DNA of 40,447 nt from JAQUQI01 sp041650035 (lineage in GTDB: Bacteria; Omnitrophota; Gorgyraeia; JABMRG01): contig JBAZLY010000010.1 in NCBI GenBank assembly GCA_041650035.1, forward strand, positions 1 through 40,447. The letters are read 5' to 3'. The notes under the pieces were generated by a model that searched no databases, had not been told where the DNA came from, and saw nothing but the letters and a program-made list of their open reading frames with translations. Positions 24,898 to 33,676 of the stretch are shown here, piece by piece (positions within the stretch are counted from its first letter, which is position 1; every line of letters starts with the position of its first letter). The position numbers were made by a program, and so were the translations under genes.

Positions 24898-25902
24898 TTA
24901 GGCATGCGCGCACCTTAAGGATGTGACGCATACTATATCTGTGATGTCATCGGACGAGCACCCCCTTGAAAGGTCACTGCATGGGGCCATGACCCCGTGC
25001 AGCAACGGTCCGAGGGCCCTGGCCTTGGCAAGCCGTTCCGTCAATTTATACGCGATATTACCTGATTCGAGGTTAGGGAATATTAGCACATTCGCCCTGC
25101 CGCCGATAAGGCTGTCGGGGGCCTTTCTCTTTGCGATATCAGGGACCAGCGCGGCGTCCGCCTGAAGTTCGCCGTCGATTAAAAGCCCCGGGTATTTTTC
25201 CTTTGTTATCTCAACGGCCTTTACCAAGTTTTCTGTTGCCTCTGTCCGGCCGCTTCCTTTTGTGGAAAAACTCAATACCGCTACCCGCGGCACCGCGTTA
25301 AATATATTCTGCATAAGCCTGGCGGCAGAGGCGGCGATATTGGCAAGCTGTCTCGGTGATGGTTCAGGGACAACACCGCAATCGGCAAATATCAAAACAC
25401 CGCCTTCACCAAATGACTCATCCTGCAATACCATGATAAACGAACTTGACATTGTCTTAACCTCGGGATTAATCCCGACGCACCACAGGGCAGACCTGGC
25501 AACATCCCTGGTAGTATGCACGGCTCCGGCGACAAAACCATCGGCCTTCTTCTCCCTGACAAGCATGGCGCCAAAATACACGGGCTTCTGGAGGAGCAGG
25601 GCCTTCACATCATCTTTGGTCATATCCTTATTCTTTCTTATTGCGTAAAGGCCCTCCGTATACGCATCGAGCTTATCTGACACGGCCGGGTCCATAATCT
25701 CTGTGTCACCCAGGGCCAGGCCTTTGGCCTTGCAGATAGAGGCGATCTTGTCCTTTCTGCCTAAGAGTATAATATCCGCCAACCTCTCACGGGCAATATA
25801 ATGCGACGCCTGAAGCGTCCTCTCATCCTCGCCTTCGGGCAGGCATATCCTGCGCCTGTTATCTTTCGCCCTCTCCCTTAATTCCGATATCACCCTAAGC
25901 AT
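24898..25902 (-). CDS. pta: Phosphate acetyltransferase
   Basis: Pta converts acetyl-CoA and phosphate to acetyl phosphate and CoA, feeding AckA. The short (about 334-residue) single-domain form is present, with no N-terminal regulatory domains of the E. coli type. Family motifs are ICLPEGEDERTLQA near the start, GAVHTTRDVARSALW, SFIMVLQDE and NVLIFPNLESGNIAYKL. I choose ATG 25902 because GGGAG lies five bases upstream; an ATG at 25914 would add four residues and overlap that site. It overlaps coaD by eight bases. Confidence 0.96.
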   Translation of the reverse strand: MLRVISELRERAKDNRRRICLPEGEDERTLQASHYIARERLADIILLGRKDKIASICKAKGLALGDTEIMDPAVSDKLDAYTEGLYAIRKNKDMTKDDVKALLLQKPVYFGAMLVREKKADGFVAGAVHTTRDVARSALWCVGINPEVKTMSSSFIMVLQDESFGEGGVLIFADCGVVPEPSPRQLANIAASAARLMQNIFNAVPRVAVLSFSTKGSGRTEATENLVKAVEITKEKYPGLLIDGELQADAALVPDIAKRKAPDSLIGGRANVLIFPNLESGNIAYKLTERLAKARALGPLLHGVMAPCSDLSRGCSSDDITDIVCVTSLRCAHA

Positions 25903-26392
25903 TCGTGCTCCCATGTTTTATTTTTTTAGAAAGCGCCCTGGCGACAAACCCCGGAACGAAACAACTGATATCCGCGCCGAGCATGGCCGTCTCTTTTATA
26001 AGCTTTGACGATAGATAGGAATAAGACTCGCTCGGCATCAAAAATATGGTCTCAACGTCACTGCTTAAACGCCTATTGGTCAACGCCATCTGGAATTCAT
26101 ATTCAAAATCCGATAGCATACGCAAGCCCCTCACGATAACATATGAGTGTTTTCTCCTAACATAATCTACCGAAAGGCCTCTAAAGCTATCTACACTCAC
26201 GCCTTTGATACGCCGCGTAGCCTGACTGACCATATCAAGCCGTTCGGCTATGGTAAAGAGATGTTCCTTAGCGCTGTTATCGGTTACCGCTATTATGACA
26301 TTCTTGAATATTTTGGAGGCTCGCCTGATAAGGTCTATATGACCATGAGTGATAGGGTCAAAACTTCCGGGATATACGGCTATCTTAGTCAT
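25895..26392 (-). CDS. coaD: Phosphopantetheine adenylyltransferase
   Basis: CoaD adds AMP to 4'-phosphopantetheine, giving dephospho-CoA, the penultimate step of CoA synthesis. The start MTKIAVYPGSFDPITHGHIDL contains the nucleotidyltransferase GxFDPxxxGH motif, and the C-terminal SESYSYLSSKLIKE matches the family. I take ATG 26392, overlapping the rsmD stop by four bases (ATGA); the frame extends 24 codons upstream, but that extension lies inside rsmD and is not part of the fold. The pairing rsmD-coaD is widely conserved. Confidence 0.97.
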   Translation of the reverse strand: MTKIAVYPGSFDPITHGHIDLIRRASKIFKNVIIAVTDNSAKEHLFTIAERLDMVSQATRRIKGVSVDSFRGLSVDYVRRKHSYVIVRGLRMLSDFEYEFQMALTNRRLSSDVETIFLMPSESYSYLSSKLIKETAMLGADISCFVPGFVARALSKKIKHGSTNA

Positions 26393-26979
26393 TTTGTTTC
26401 CGTTTTTGCGTAAAGGCTTACTGTGGTATCCCCGTAATTCAGCTGACGGGATAATTTCAGGCAACCGAAATCTCCGAAAACGATGTCCTTTTTAAAATGC
26501 TCGACAATTACCAAACCTGGATTGCCAAGTATATCATACATACTAATATACTTCAAGCATTTTCTTATGCGATTTTTATGATACCGCTGGCTGGACATGC
26601 CCTTATAATAAGGAGGGTCCACGAATATTATATCAAACTTTTTACCCTCATCGCTCAAAAGCCTAATACCCGCGAACGCGTCCTTGGTAATTATCCGCAT
26701 ACTCACCGAAGGCCTATCGGCAGACAACCTTGTTATATTATCATATATGATATCTGTGCACATCTTTGAGCTGTCAATAAAAACCACCTCTTTGGCCGAC
26801 CTGCTAAGGGCCTCTATGCCAAGCGCGCCGCTGCCGGCAAAGAGATCGAGAACACGCTTACCGTTTATGCCTGAAGCAAGGACATTGAACAGGGCCTCTT
26901 TTACATTGTCCCTCGTAGGCCTGATATCCCAGGGCATTGATATCAGGCGCCCTTTATATATACCGGAGATAATCCTCAT
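26389..26979 (-). CDS. rsmD: 16S rRNA (guanine(966)-N2)-methyltransferase
   Basis: RsmD methylates G966 in the small-subunit rRNA. The 196 residues show MRIISGIYKGRLI, RPTRDNVKEALFN, the SAM-binding DLFAGSGALGIEALSR and catalytic motif IV DPPYYKG. Length and motifs match the family closely. The ATG is one base after the recG stop with ACAGGT just upstream; coaD overlaps its end. No oddities. Confidence 0.96.
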   Translation of the reverse strand: MRIISGIYKGRLISMPWDIRPTRDNVKEALFNVLASGINGKRVLDLFAGSGALGIEALSRSAKEVVFIDSSKMCTDIIYDNITRLSADRPSVSMRIITKDAFAGIRLLSDEGKKFDIIFVDPPYYKGMSSQRYHKNRIRKCLKYISMYDILGNPGLVIVEHFKKDIVFGDFGCLKLSRQLNYGDTTVSLYAKTETK

Positions 26980-26980
26980 A

Positions 26981-29062
26981 TTAACCTGTCAGGCCTAAAT
27001 AAAATTTATCCTTGAATCGCTCCATCAGCTTAAGCCTCATCTTTTTATGGCACGGGTCTTTAAGGCCCGGATCGGAGCTGATGATCCCAAAGGCCTCATG
27101 CCGGGCTTGTTCCAATATGTCCACATCGGATATGATATTACCCAACGCAAGCAACGGCGCACCGTGCTGTTGTTTTCCGAAAAGAGCGCCGGGGCCTCTT
27201 ATGTTCAAGTCCTCACGGGCTATCTCAAAACCGTCATCAATCCTGGATATGGCCTCAAGCCTTTGACGGGCCTCATCCGTGGTTGTATCCGCTACAAGCA
27301 CACAGAATGAAGCATCCTTACCCCTTCCCACCCTGCCCCTCAACTGATGCAGTTGGCTAAGCCCGAAACGTTGGGCATTCTCAATAACCATAACCGAGGC
27401 ATTGGGCACATCTATACCGACTTCTACGATTGTTGTCGCGATGAGCGCGTCTATTTTTTTTCGTCTGAAATCGGACATTACAGCCGTTTTCTGCGCCTCA
27501 TCGAGCCTGCCATGCATCAGCCCTAACCGGAAATCCTTAAAAACCGTTGAACTTAATTTTTCAAACATCGCGGCCGCGCCCTCTGACTTAACAGCGCTTG
27601 ATGCCTCTATGACAGGATATATTATATACGCCTGTCCGCCTAAAGCAAGCTGTCTTTTTACAAAATCATATACCTCCCTTACCCGAGAGCTGTCAACCCA
27701 CATCGTCTTGACATTCCTCTTGCCATGCGGCATAGCATCTATAACAGATATATCCATATCACCGTAGAGGGTCATTGCCAATGTCCTCGGTATGGGTGTT
27801 GCCGTCATAATAAGCATATCAGGATTATTATTCTTTATCTTTAATGCCGCCCTTTGCTCAACACCGAACTTATGCTGTTCATCGATAACCACCATACCAA
27901 GCTGATTGAATTCAACGCCCTTTTGTATCAAGGCATGGGTACCGATAACTATATCTATATCCCCTCTTTTTACGCCCTCCAGTACGACCCTCTTTTCCTG
28001 CCCGCTCATGTCGTTTATAAGCAGGGCTGTGCTTATACCAAGCCTGGCAAACAACCTGTTAAGTATTATATAATGCTGGCGGGCTAATATCTCCGTGGGG
28101 ACCATTATAGCAGCCTGGCGCCCGCACGCGCAGGACAGAAACATGGCATAGGCGGATACTACGGTCTTGCCTGAACCGACCTCGCCCTGCACCAAGCGGT
28201 GCATAGGCCTTGGGCTTAACACATCGGATTTTATATCTTCCATTACGCGGGTCTGCGACCCAGTCGGCTCAAAATCAAGCGAGGTAAAAAACTCTTTCTC
28301 TCTTGACAGATCTATGGCGCGGCAGCGCAATGTTGTCGCACTCTTCATCTGACGCCTTCTTAATGCAAGCGCGAGCTGGAGTATAAGGAATTCATCAAAG
28401 ACTATCCTCCTCCTTGCCAGAAGCCTCTTTCCCTCATCCGCCGGAAAATGAATATTGTTTATAGCTGACCTTATATCAAAAAGTTTATGACGCGAGATAA
28501 GGTATTCGGGCAGGATATCATCAAACTGCGGCAGATATTGATCGATACCGTTTTTTATTATTCTCCTTAAGCTCCTCTGGTTTACACCCGAAGCAAGCGG
28601 GTATATCGGCACAATACGGCCTGTATGTATGGTCTCTTCCCGCCCTTGCGGGCCCCTTATGATCTCGTATTCAGGATGTATAATCTGAAGCCTGGTGGTT
28701 TTCTGAATACGTCCATAAAGTATCAGGGTATCATCAGGCTGAAAGCACCTCTTCATATAGGGCTGGCGGAACCACAGGCAATACAGGCTTGCCGTTCCGT
28801 CCGATACCCCGAGTTGAAAGATATTTATGCCCTTTCTTGTTTTAAACACGCCGGAAGATACTATCCTTGCCTTTATCGTCTGGAATGTGCCGGGAACGAT
28901 ATCCTTTATGGGTGTAATGTCACTCCTATCTTCATATCTTCTCGGGAAATACTCAAAGGCGTCCTGGACAGTATTTATACCTAAGCGCTTTAAGAGCCGG
29001 GCCCGGTCAGGCCCAACGCCTTTTATATAACGCGCCGGTATCTTGGCTAAATCGGTATACAT
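26981..29062 (-). CDS. recG: ATP-dependent DNA helicase RecG
   Basis: RecG reverses stalled replication forks and processes branched DNA. From ATG 29062 the protein has about 693 residues: an N-terminal wedge/OB domain (GVGPDRARLLKRLGINTVQDAF, then YFPRRYEDRS), then helicase motifs GEVGSGKTVVSA (Walker A), VVIDEQHKFGVEQR (DExH), MTATPIPRTLAMTLYGD and QLRGRVGRG, ending in the RecG tail. The open frame continues 39 codons further upstream, but those residues are not family-like and lie in the promoter region; the chosen ATG lacks a strong ribosome site. It heads the recG-rsmD-coaD-pta-ackA block. Confidence 0.96.
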   Translation of the reverse strand: MYTDLAKIPARYIKGVGPDRARLLKRLGINTVQDAFEYFPRRYEDRSDITPIKDIVPGTFQTIKARIVSSGVFKTRKGINIFQLGVSDGTASLYCLWFRQPYMKRCFQPDDTLILYGRIQKTTRLQIIHPEYEIIRGPQGREETIHTGRIVPIYPLASGVNQRSLRRIIKNGIDQYLPQFDDILPEYLISRHKLFDIRSAINNIHFPADEGKRLLARRRIVFDEFLILQLALALRRRQMKSATTLRCRAIDLSREKEFFTSLDFEPTGSQTRVMEDIKSDVLSPRPMHRLVQGEVGSGKTVVSAYAMFLSCACGRQAAIMVPTEILARQHYIILNRLFARLGISTALLINDMSGQEKRVVLEGVKRGDIDIVIGTHALIQKGVEFNQLGMVVIDEQHKFGVEQRAALKIKNNNPDMLIMTATPIPRTLAMTLYGDMDISVIDAMPHGKRNVKTMWVDSSRVREVYDFVKRQLALGGQAYIIYPVIEASSAVKSEGAAAMFEKLSSTVFKDFRLGLMHGRLDEAQKTAVMSDFRRKKIDALIATTIVEVGIDVPNASVMVIENAQRFGLSQLHQLRGRVGRGKDASFCVLVADTTTDEARQRLEAISRIDDGFEIAREDLNIRGPGALFGKQQHGAPLLALGNIISDVDILEQARHEAFGIISSDPGLKDPCHKKMRLKLMERFKDKFYLGLTG

Positions 29063-29125
29063 AGTAAACAAGCCACAGGTTGAAAAATAACGGTCTTTTA
29101 AGTAAAAATATTTAAAAAAATATAC

Positions 29126-29154
29126 TTGCCTTAACAGCAATAGTATGATATTAT
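29126..29154 (+). promoter_or_regulatory. Putative sigma-70 promoter for rpmB
   Basis: On the plus strand TTGCCT (29126-29131) and TATTAT (29149-29154) are separated by 17 bases. The predicted start is near 29161, about 34 bases before the rpmB ATG, which has AAGGAG at the proper distance. Confidence 0.6.
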
Positions 29155-29155
29155 A
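29150..29155 (-). promoter_or_regulatory. Putative extended -10 promoter element for recG
   Basis: On the minus strand TGTTATAAT gives an extended -10 (TGn then TATAAT). No good -35 lies at 17 bases. If used, the start would be near 29143, leaving a leader of about 80 bases with long T and A tracts. The element overlaps the -10 of the opposite-strand rpmB promoter. Confidence 0.4.
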
Positions 29156-29194
29156 ACACGCTACTGAAGCAATTCTCAAGAAGGAGTCTAAAAA

Positions 29195-29425
29195 ATGTCA
29201 AGAGTATGTTCAATATGCGGCAAAGGCCCGAGTTCCGGCAGGACGATAACCCGGCGAGGTATGGCAAAGCGAAAAGGCGGGGTAGGCAGGAAGATCGTAA
29301 GGACAAGCAAGCGCCGCTTTCTCCCAAATCTTCAGAGGGTCAAGGCCATAGTCGGAAAGACCAAAAAGACCATCGTTGTCTGCGTGGAGTGCCTAAAATC
29401 GGGCAAGGTAAAAAAAGCCGTCTAA
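29195..29425 (+). CDS. rpmB: 50S ribosomal protein L28, zinc-binding form
   Basis: bL28 is a small 50S protein. The 76 residues include the family core RTSKRRFLPNLQRVK and two CxxC pairs, C5/C8 (RVCSICG) and C63/C66 (VCVECL), forming the zinc-ribbon (C+) version. AAGGAG lies upstream. It is the only plus-strand gene in the window. Its stop codon overlaps the stop of otsB, so there is no room for a terminator between the two genes. Confidence 0.97.
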   Translation: MSRVCSICGKGPSSGRTITRRGMAKRKGGVGRKIVRTSKRRFLPNLQRVKAIVGKTKKTIVVCVECLKSGKVKKAV

Positions 29426-30216
29426 GTTCTCGCCCGGGCTATAAGACGCAATAAGTTTATCACCTCGTTCGTTGAATGGACGTAAAATTCAGCGGACGAG
29501 GTCTTTCTTTCTCCCTTGACAAATACCGTGATACCTATATGCCTTAAGACCTTAAATGCCGTCTCGTCCGTCTTATCATCGCCAACATAAACAGGCAGGG
29601 GCCTTTTCCGCGATTGTCTTAACACATGCATGCAATACAGACCCTTATCCCATTTGGTTGAAGGCCTTAATTCAAATACCTTTTTATTCTTAAGGACAAC
29701 CATCTTTCCTGAAATGACATAAGGCATTGAGGCGGTTAAAAATACCTCTCTTAGACCTTTGACACGCGAAGGCTCCGCCCTTCTGTAATGAAGACTAAGG
29801 ATAAGGCCCTTGTCTTCAATGTCAACGGAATCCGGATCAACAACTCCCGGTAATTTCCTCTCCAATAACCTCCTAACAGACCTGATACATGACCTTACGC
29901 CGGTCCGGTCAATGGCAGGTAAACCTGCGGAAGCATTTTGCGTTTCAAGCCCGTGACAGCCCGCGTAATTTACGCCTCTTAAACCTACAAATCTTCTGAC
30001 ATGGCTTAAGGCGCGGCCGCTAACAATAGATACGGTCACGCCTTCAGACTTTATCAGAGTCCTTAATATGGTTCGGGCGGCATCGGACATGATAGCATGT
30101 TCAGGCCTTTGGGTTATCGGGGCTAATGTCCCGTCATAATCCAAAAAAATATGAAGACAGGCGGAAGCGGACACGCGGGAAAGAACATCTTTCTGATTTC
30201 TGAATAAGTATTTCAA
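29422..30216 (-). CDS. otsB: Trehalose-6-phosphate phosphatase
   Basis: OtsB removes the phosphate from trehalose-6-phosphate to yield trehalose. The 264-residue HAD-family protein has motif I FLDYDGTLAPI (both aspartates), motif II TVSIVSGR and motif IV VYVGDDKTDETAFKVL. It appears to begin at TTG (30216), one base after the otsA stop, without a ribosome site, which points to translational coupling. The next in-frame start, a GTG 14 codons on, would leave only nine residues before motif I. Its stop codon overlaps that of the opposite-strand rpmB. Confidence 0.93.
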   Translation of the reverse strand: MKYLFRNQKDVLSRVSASACLHIFLDYDGTLAPITQRPEHAIMSDAARTILRTLIKSEGVTVSIVSGRALSHVRRFVGLRGVNYAGCHGLETQNASAGLPAIDRTGVRSCIRSVRRLLERKLPGVVDPDSVDIEDKGLILSLHYRRAEPSRVKGLREVFLTASMPYVISGKMVVLKNKKVFELRPSTKWDKGLYCMHVLRQSRKRPLPVYVGDDKTDETAFKVLRHIGITVFVKGERKTSSAEFYVHSTNEVINLLRLIARART

Positions 30217-30217
30217 T

Positions 30218-31723
30218 TTATATTATTGTAGCCGTCCTGGAAACGGCAGTAGTATTCTGTATCTTTACGAATTCCGACACTATATCTCCGGCCCATTTGT
30301 ATATATTTTTTTCAGAAACCGTTTCCCGCAAAGATGACATCCTGCGCCTTCTTTCATTTTCAGGCATCTCCAGCGCGTACCTGATCTTTTCCACAAAGAC
30401 CTCGGCGTCAAAGGGATTAAAGGATACGGCTTCCAAAAGCTCTCTGGCGGCGCCGGTAAACTGGCTTAAGAGCAATACCCCGTCGCCGTCTGATCTTGAG
30501 GCTATATATTCCTTGGCAACAATATTCATGCCGTCGTGCAGAGAACTGACAATACATATGCTGGCAAGCCTGTAAAAAGCCATAATCTCATCGGATGAAA
30601 GATGGCGCCTTACCAGCACTATCGGCACCCAATCATCATCAGCATGTTTCCAGTTCACATGCTCCACAACAGCATTTATCTGGTCATTTAAATCCTTATA
30701 CGCCTGCAGGTGTATCCTGCTTAGATCTCCTACCTGGACAAATACCAGCCTGCCCTTATAAGACGGGTTTTTATCAAGAAAATTATCCACCGCCTTGATG
30801 CGCTCAATAATCCCCTTTGTGTAATCTATACGGTCAAGGCCAAACATAATATATTCTATTCCGCCTAAATTATATTCTTCTATCAGGGGCTTAGCGTGTT
30901 TCTTGATATCAGGCGTCCCCGACACGTTAGATATCGCGTCAAAATCAACGCTTATGGGAAAGGCCCTGACGAGGGTCTCATGCCCTCTGTATACTATGGA
31001 ATAACGTTCGCGGTCTATCCTTGCCTCGAGTATCTTGTCTACGGTATCGAAAAAATTTTCGCAATGATAGCGTATATGAAAACCCAGCAGGTCATTTGCC
31101 AAAAGACCTTCCAGTATCTGTCTTTGCTTCGGGCAGATGCGGAATACCTCGGAGTTAGGCCATGGTATATGCCAAAAATGCGAGACAATCAGCCCGGGCA
31201 TTCTTTGCTTAAGCATAAGGGGAAGAAGTGTCAAATGATAATCCTGCACCCATACAAAAGCCTTTTTATCGCCAATCTCTTCCAGGACGGCATCACAAAA
31301 TTTTTTATTGACCTCAACATACACCCGCCACTCGTCTTCATTGAATTCGGGCCTTGTATAGGCTATATGACATAAAGGCCATAACCCCTTATTCGAAAAT
31401 CCGTAATAATAGCCCGCTTCCTCCTCCCTGTTCAACCATACTCTCCTTAGGGTATATAAAGGATTTGAAGGCGGGACAGCAACATGGCTTTTTTTATCAA
31501 CTGTCTTTCTGTCCCCCGAACCCGATCCATGGGCAACCCATATGCCGCCGCAGGCGCTCATGACAGGGTCAAGAGCCGCGATAGCCCCGCCAGTGGGCCG
31601 GCTGCAAACAATCTTTCCGTCCCGAGCCTTATGCACATAAGGCTCGCGGTTTGAAACTATGATAAGCACGCTATCCGCGAATGTTTGTTTTACCATGTCC
31701 TGCAGGTTACTTTTCGTATACAT
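30218..31723 (-). CDS. otsA: Trehalose-6-phosphate synthase (GT20)
   Basis: OtsA joins UDP-glucose (or another NDP-glucose) to glucose-6-phosphate. The 501-residue GT20 enzyme shows IIVSNREPYVHK at the start, RPTGGAIAAL (glucose-nucleotide loop), VWVQDYHLTLLP, HFWHIPWPNSEVF and HDGMNIVAKEYIA, the donor-binding motif. The N-terminal GGAIAAL rather than GGLVSAL resembles the variant found outside the enteric type. A near-consensus promoter ends about 20 bases upstream and the AAAGGAC ribosome site begins almost at the predicted transcript start. It forms a two-gene trehalose operon with otsB. Confidence 0.95.
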   Translation of the reverse strand: MYTKSNLQDMVKQTFADSVLIIVSNREPYVHKARDGKIVCSRPTGGAIAALDPVMSACGGIWVAHGSGSGDRKTVDKKSHVAVPPSNPLYTLRRVWLNREEEAGYYYGFSNKGLWPLCHIAYTRPEFNEDEWRVYVEVNKKFCDAVLEEIGDKKAFVWVQDYHLTLLPLMLKQRMPGLIVSHFWHIPWPNSEVFRICPKQRQILEGLLANDLLGFHIRYHCENFFDTVDKILEARIDRERYSIVYRGHETLVRAFPISVDFDAISNVSGTPDIKKHAKPLIEEYNLGGIEYIMFGLDRIDYTKGIIERIKAVDNFLDKNPSYKGRLVFVQVGDLSRIHLQAYKDLNDQINAVVEHVNWKHADDDWVPIVLVRRHLSSDEIMAFYRLASICIVSSLHDGMNIVAKEYIASRSDGDGVLLLSQFTGAARELLEAVSFNPFDAEVFVEKIRYALEMPENERRRRMSSLRETVSEKNIYKWAGDIVSEFVKIQNTTAVSRTATII

Positions 31724-31743
31724 TAAACATGTCCTTTACATAT

Positions 31744-31772
31744 ATAATATATTAATTGGCGTCCTTTGTCAA
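31744..31772 (-). promoter_or_regulatory. Near-consensus sigma-70 promoter for otsAB
   Basis: On the minus strand TTGACA (31767-31772) and TATTAT (31744-31749) are separated by 17 bases. The predicted start is near 31737, only about 14 bases before the otsA ATG, so the AAAGGAC ribosome site (31731-31737) lies at the very 5' end of the mRNA. Confidence 0.75.
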
Positions 31773-31791
31773 AACCTATGGATAAAAGAAC

Positions 31792-31817
31792 AAAAAAACG
31801 AACGCGCCTACGGCGCG
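31792..31817 (-). terminator. Intrinsic terminator of the recJ operon
   Basis: On the minus strand CGCGCC and GGCGCG form a six-pair GC stem with a three-base loop (GTA), followed three bases later by seven T. It lies about 50 bases after the recJ stop and before the otsA promoter. This is the cleanest terminator in the window. Confidence 0.8.
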
Positions 31818-31867
31818 AATTCCGGCAAACGGTGTCCACGGGCAATCAGTTCATCTAAAAACCGTTT

Positions 31868-33625
31868 TCATGTCATGACACCAGCAGAAAGCGCCGCCTC
31901 TGTAACGGCTCCAGGAACCCTGTTTTGGACGGCAGGGTGGGCATGGATATCTTTTAATTGAAGCCTTATAGATGTTATGCCTTTATACGTATCTAATTCG
32001 CAGGCATAGGCAATATCTATCCTTCTGTGTTGCAGGTCATCGGGCACGCGTTGGGCCATATTAAAACCAACAGCCTCGGCCGTTACCTTGCCGTCAGTAA
32101 CCCACATCCTTATTGTTGACCTGCGTAGGGCCTGCGGCATATTACGTATCATTAATTGCCTGGAGACAAATACAGGCCTGGGATTACCGGCGCCAAAGGG
32201 GCTTAGCATATCAAGTTCTTCAAGTATCCCGCGGTTTAAAACAGATATCGGTATCTCGGCATCTACGGTAATACTCGGTATAAGGTCCTGGGGAAGCAGC
32301 GTTTTATCCGCTATATCATTTATACTCCGCTTAAAGTCATCAAGTTTGTCCCTTGTTATAGTAAGCCCGGCGGCATAGCTGTGCCCGCCAAAATTTTTCA
32401 GATGCCTTGAGCAACCGCTTAAAGCGTCAAAGAGATCGAAATTCTTAATAGACCGGCACGAACCGCGGCCCTCATTACCGTCAATGGATATAATAACGGC
32501 GGGACGGTAAAATCTATCGACCAGTCGCGAAGCGACTATGCCTATAACCCCTTTATGCCAGGAGTCATCATCTAATACTATGACACGCTGGCGTTTAAAA
32601 TCCATGCCCCTTTCAACCCTAACCATAGCCTGTCTTAGGACAGATTCCTCCATCTTCTGCCTGTTCTTGTTTTCAGCACAGAGTGCCTTGGCAAGCTCCT
32701 CCGCTCGCGCATCATCCTGTGTCAACAAAAGATCTAATGATACCCCCGGGTCACCAATCCTGCCCGCGGCATTTATCCTCGGACCTAATATATAACCAAC
32801 ATGATAAGAAGTTATGGCTTTGGCCTTCAATCCAGCCTGCTCAATGAGCGCTTTTAAACCAAGTTTTTTTGTATGGGTCAACTGGTCCAGGCCGTTCTTA
32901 ACCAGGATCCTGTTTTCCCCTGCAAGAGGCACTACATCCGCGACGGTCCCCAGGCACACAAGGTCAAGCTGTTGGTATAACCAGTCATCCCCCGCGCCTA
33001 ATATAGCGGAGGCCAGCTTAAACGCTATGCCAACACCTGATAAGATTTTTTCAGGATAGGAGCATGTGTCCTGAAGAGGATCCAACACGGCATCGGCTTC
33101 AGGCAGCCTCTCATCGGGCGTGTGGTGGTCTGTCACAATGACAGCTATGCCGAGCCGCCTTAAAGCCTCCACCTCCTTAAGAGCGTTGATACCGCAATCA
33201 ACGGTTATCAAGAGCCCTATTCTCTTTCCGTGTATGATACCGACAGATTTTTCGTTTAGGCCATAGCCTCCATCAAGCCTGCTGGGCAGATAGGAATCCA
33301 CATCGGCGCCGATATGTCTTAAGACAATGACCATCAGGGCAGCGGCAGAGATCCCATCAACATCATAATCACCATATACAAGTATCTTTTCCCTCCTTTG
33401 GACAGCCTGTCTTATCCTGAAAACGCACTTGTCCATACCCTTCATCAACATCGGGTCATGCAGATTGAGCAGGCTTGGATTCAGAAATAATTCAGCCTCG
33501 CGCGGCGTCTTTATGCCGCGATTTATAAGCATCTGCGCCACAAGAGGGGATATGCGCATACAGCCGGTCAGGGCCTTCTGGAGAATGGCATCCTGACGGA
33601 TTATATTCCAGGTCTTTTTTATCAT
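31868..33625 (-). CDS. recJ: Single-stranded-DNA-specific exonuclease RecJ
   Basis: RecJ degrades single-stranded DNA 5' to 3' in recombination and mismatch repair. The roughly 585-residue protein has the DHH motifs VYGDYDVDGISAAAL and TDHHTPDE, the DHHA1 motif NFGGHSYAAGLTI and a C-terminal OB domain. I use ATG 33625, about nine bases after AAGG; the TTG at 33634 would abut that site. It is the last gene of the spoIID-queA-tgt-yajC-secDF-CDF-recJ run, the neighbourhood common for secDF and recJ. Confidence 0.96.
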   Translation of the reverse strand: MIKKTWNIIRQDAILQKALTGCMRISPLVAQMLINRGIKTPREAELFLNPSLLNLHDPMLMKGMDKCVFRIRQAVQRREKILVYGDYDVDGISAAALMVIVLRHIGADVDSYLPSRLDGGYGLNEKSVGIIHGKRIGLLITVDCGINALKEVEALRRLGIAVIVTDHHTPDERLPEADAVLDPLQDTCSYPEKILSGVGIAFKLASAILGAGDDWLYQQLDLVCLGTVADVVPLAGENRILVKNGLDQLTHTKKLGLKALIEQAGLKAKAITSYHVGYILGPRINAAGRIGDPGVSLDLLLTQDDARAEELAKALCAENKNRQKMEESVLRQAMVRVERGMDFKRQRVIVLDDDSWHKGVIGIVASRLVDRFYRPAVIISIDGNEGRGSCRSIKNFDLFDALSGCSRHLKNFGGHSYAAGLTITRDKLDDFKRSINDIADKTLLPQDLIPSITVDAEIPISVLNRGILEELDMLSPFGAGNPRPVFVSRQLMIRNMPQALRRSTIRMWVTDGKVTAEAVGFNMAQRVPDDLQHRRIDIAYACELDTYKGITSIRLQLKDIHAHPAVQNRVPGAVTEAALSAGVMT

Positions 33626-33676
33626 AACAAACAACCTTTTTCCTGGGGAGATACACCCGGCGCGGCTGGTATATTA

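Noticed and set aside
29063..29179. N-terminal extension of RecG
   Set aside because: The extra 39 residues are rich in F, Y, L and I with no RecG similarity, and coincide with the promoter and leader region.
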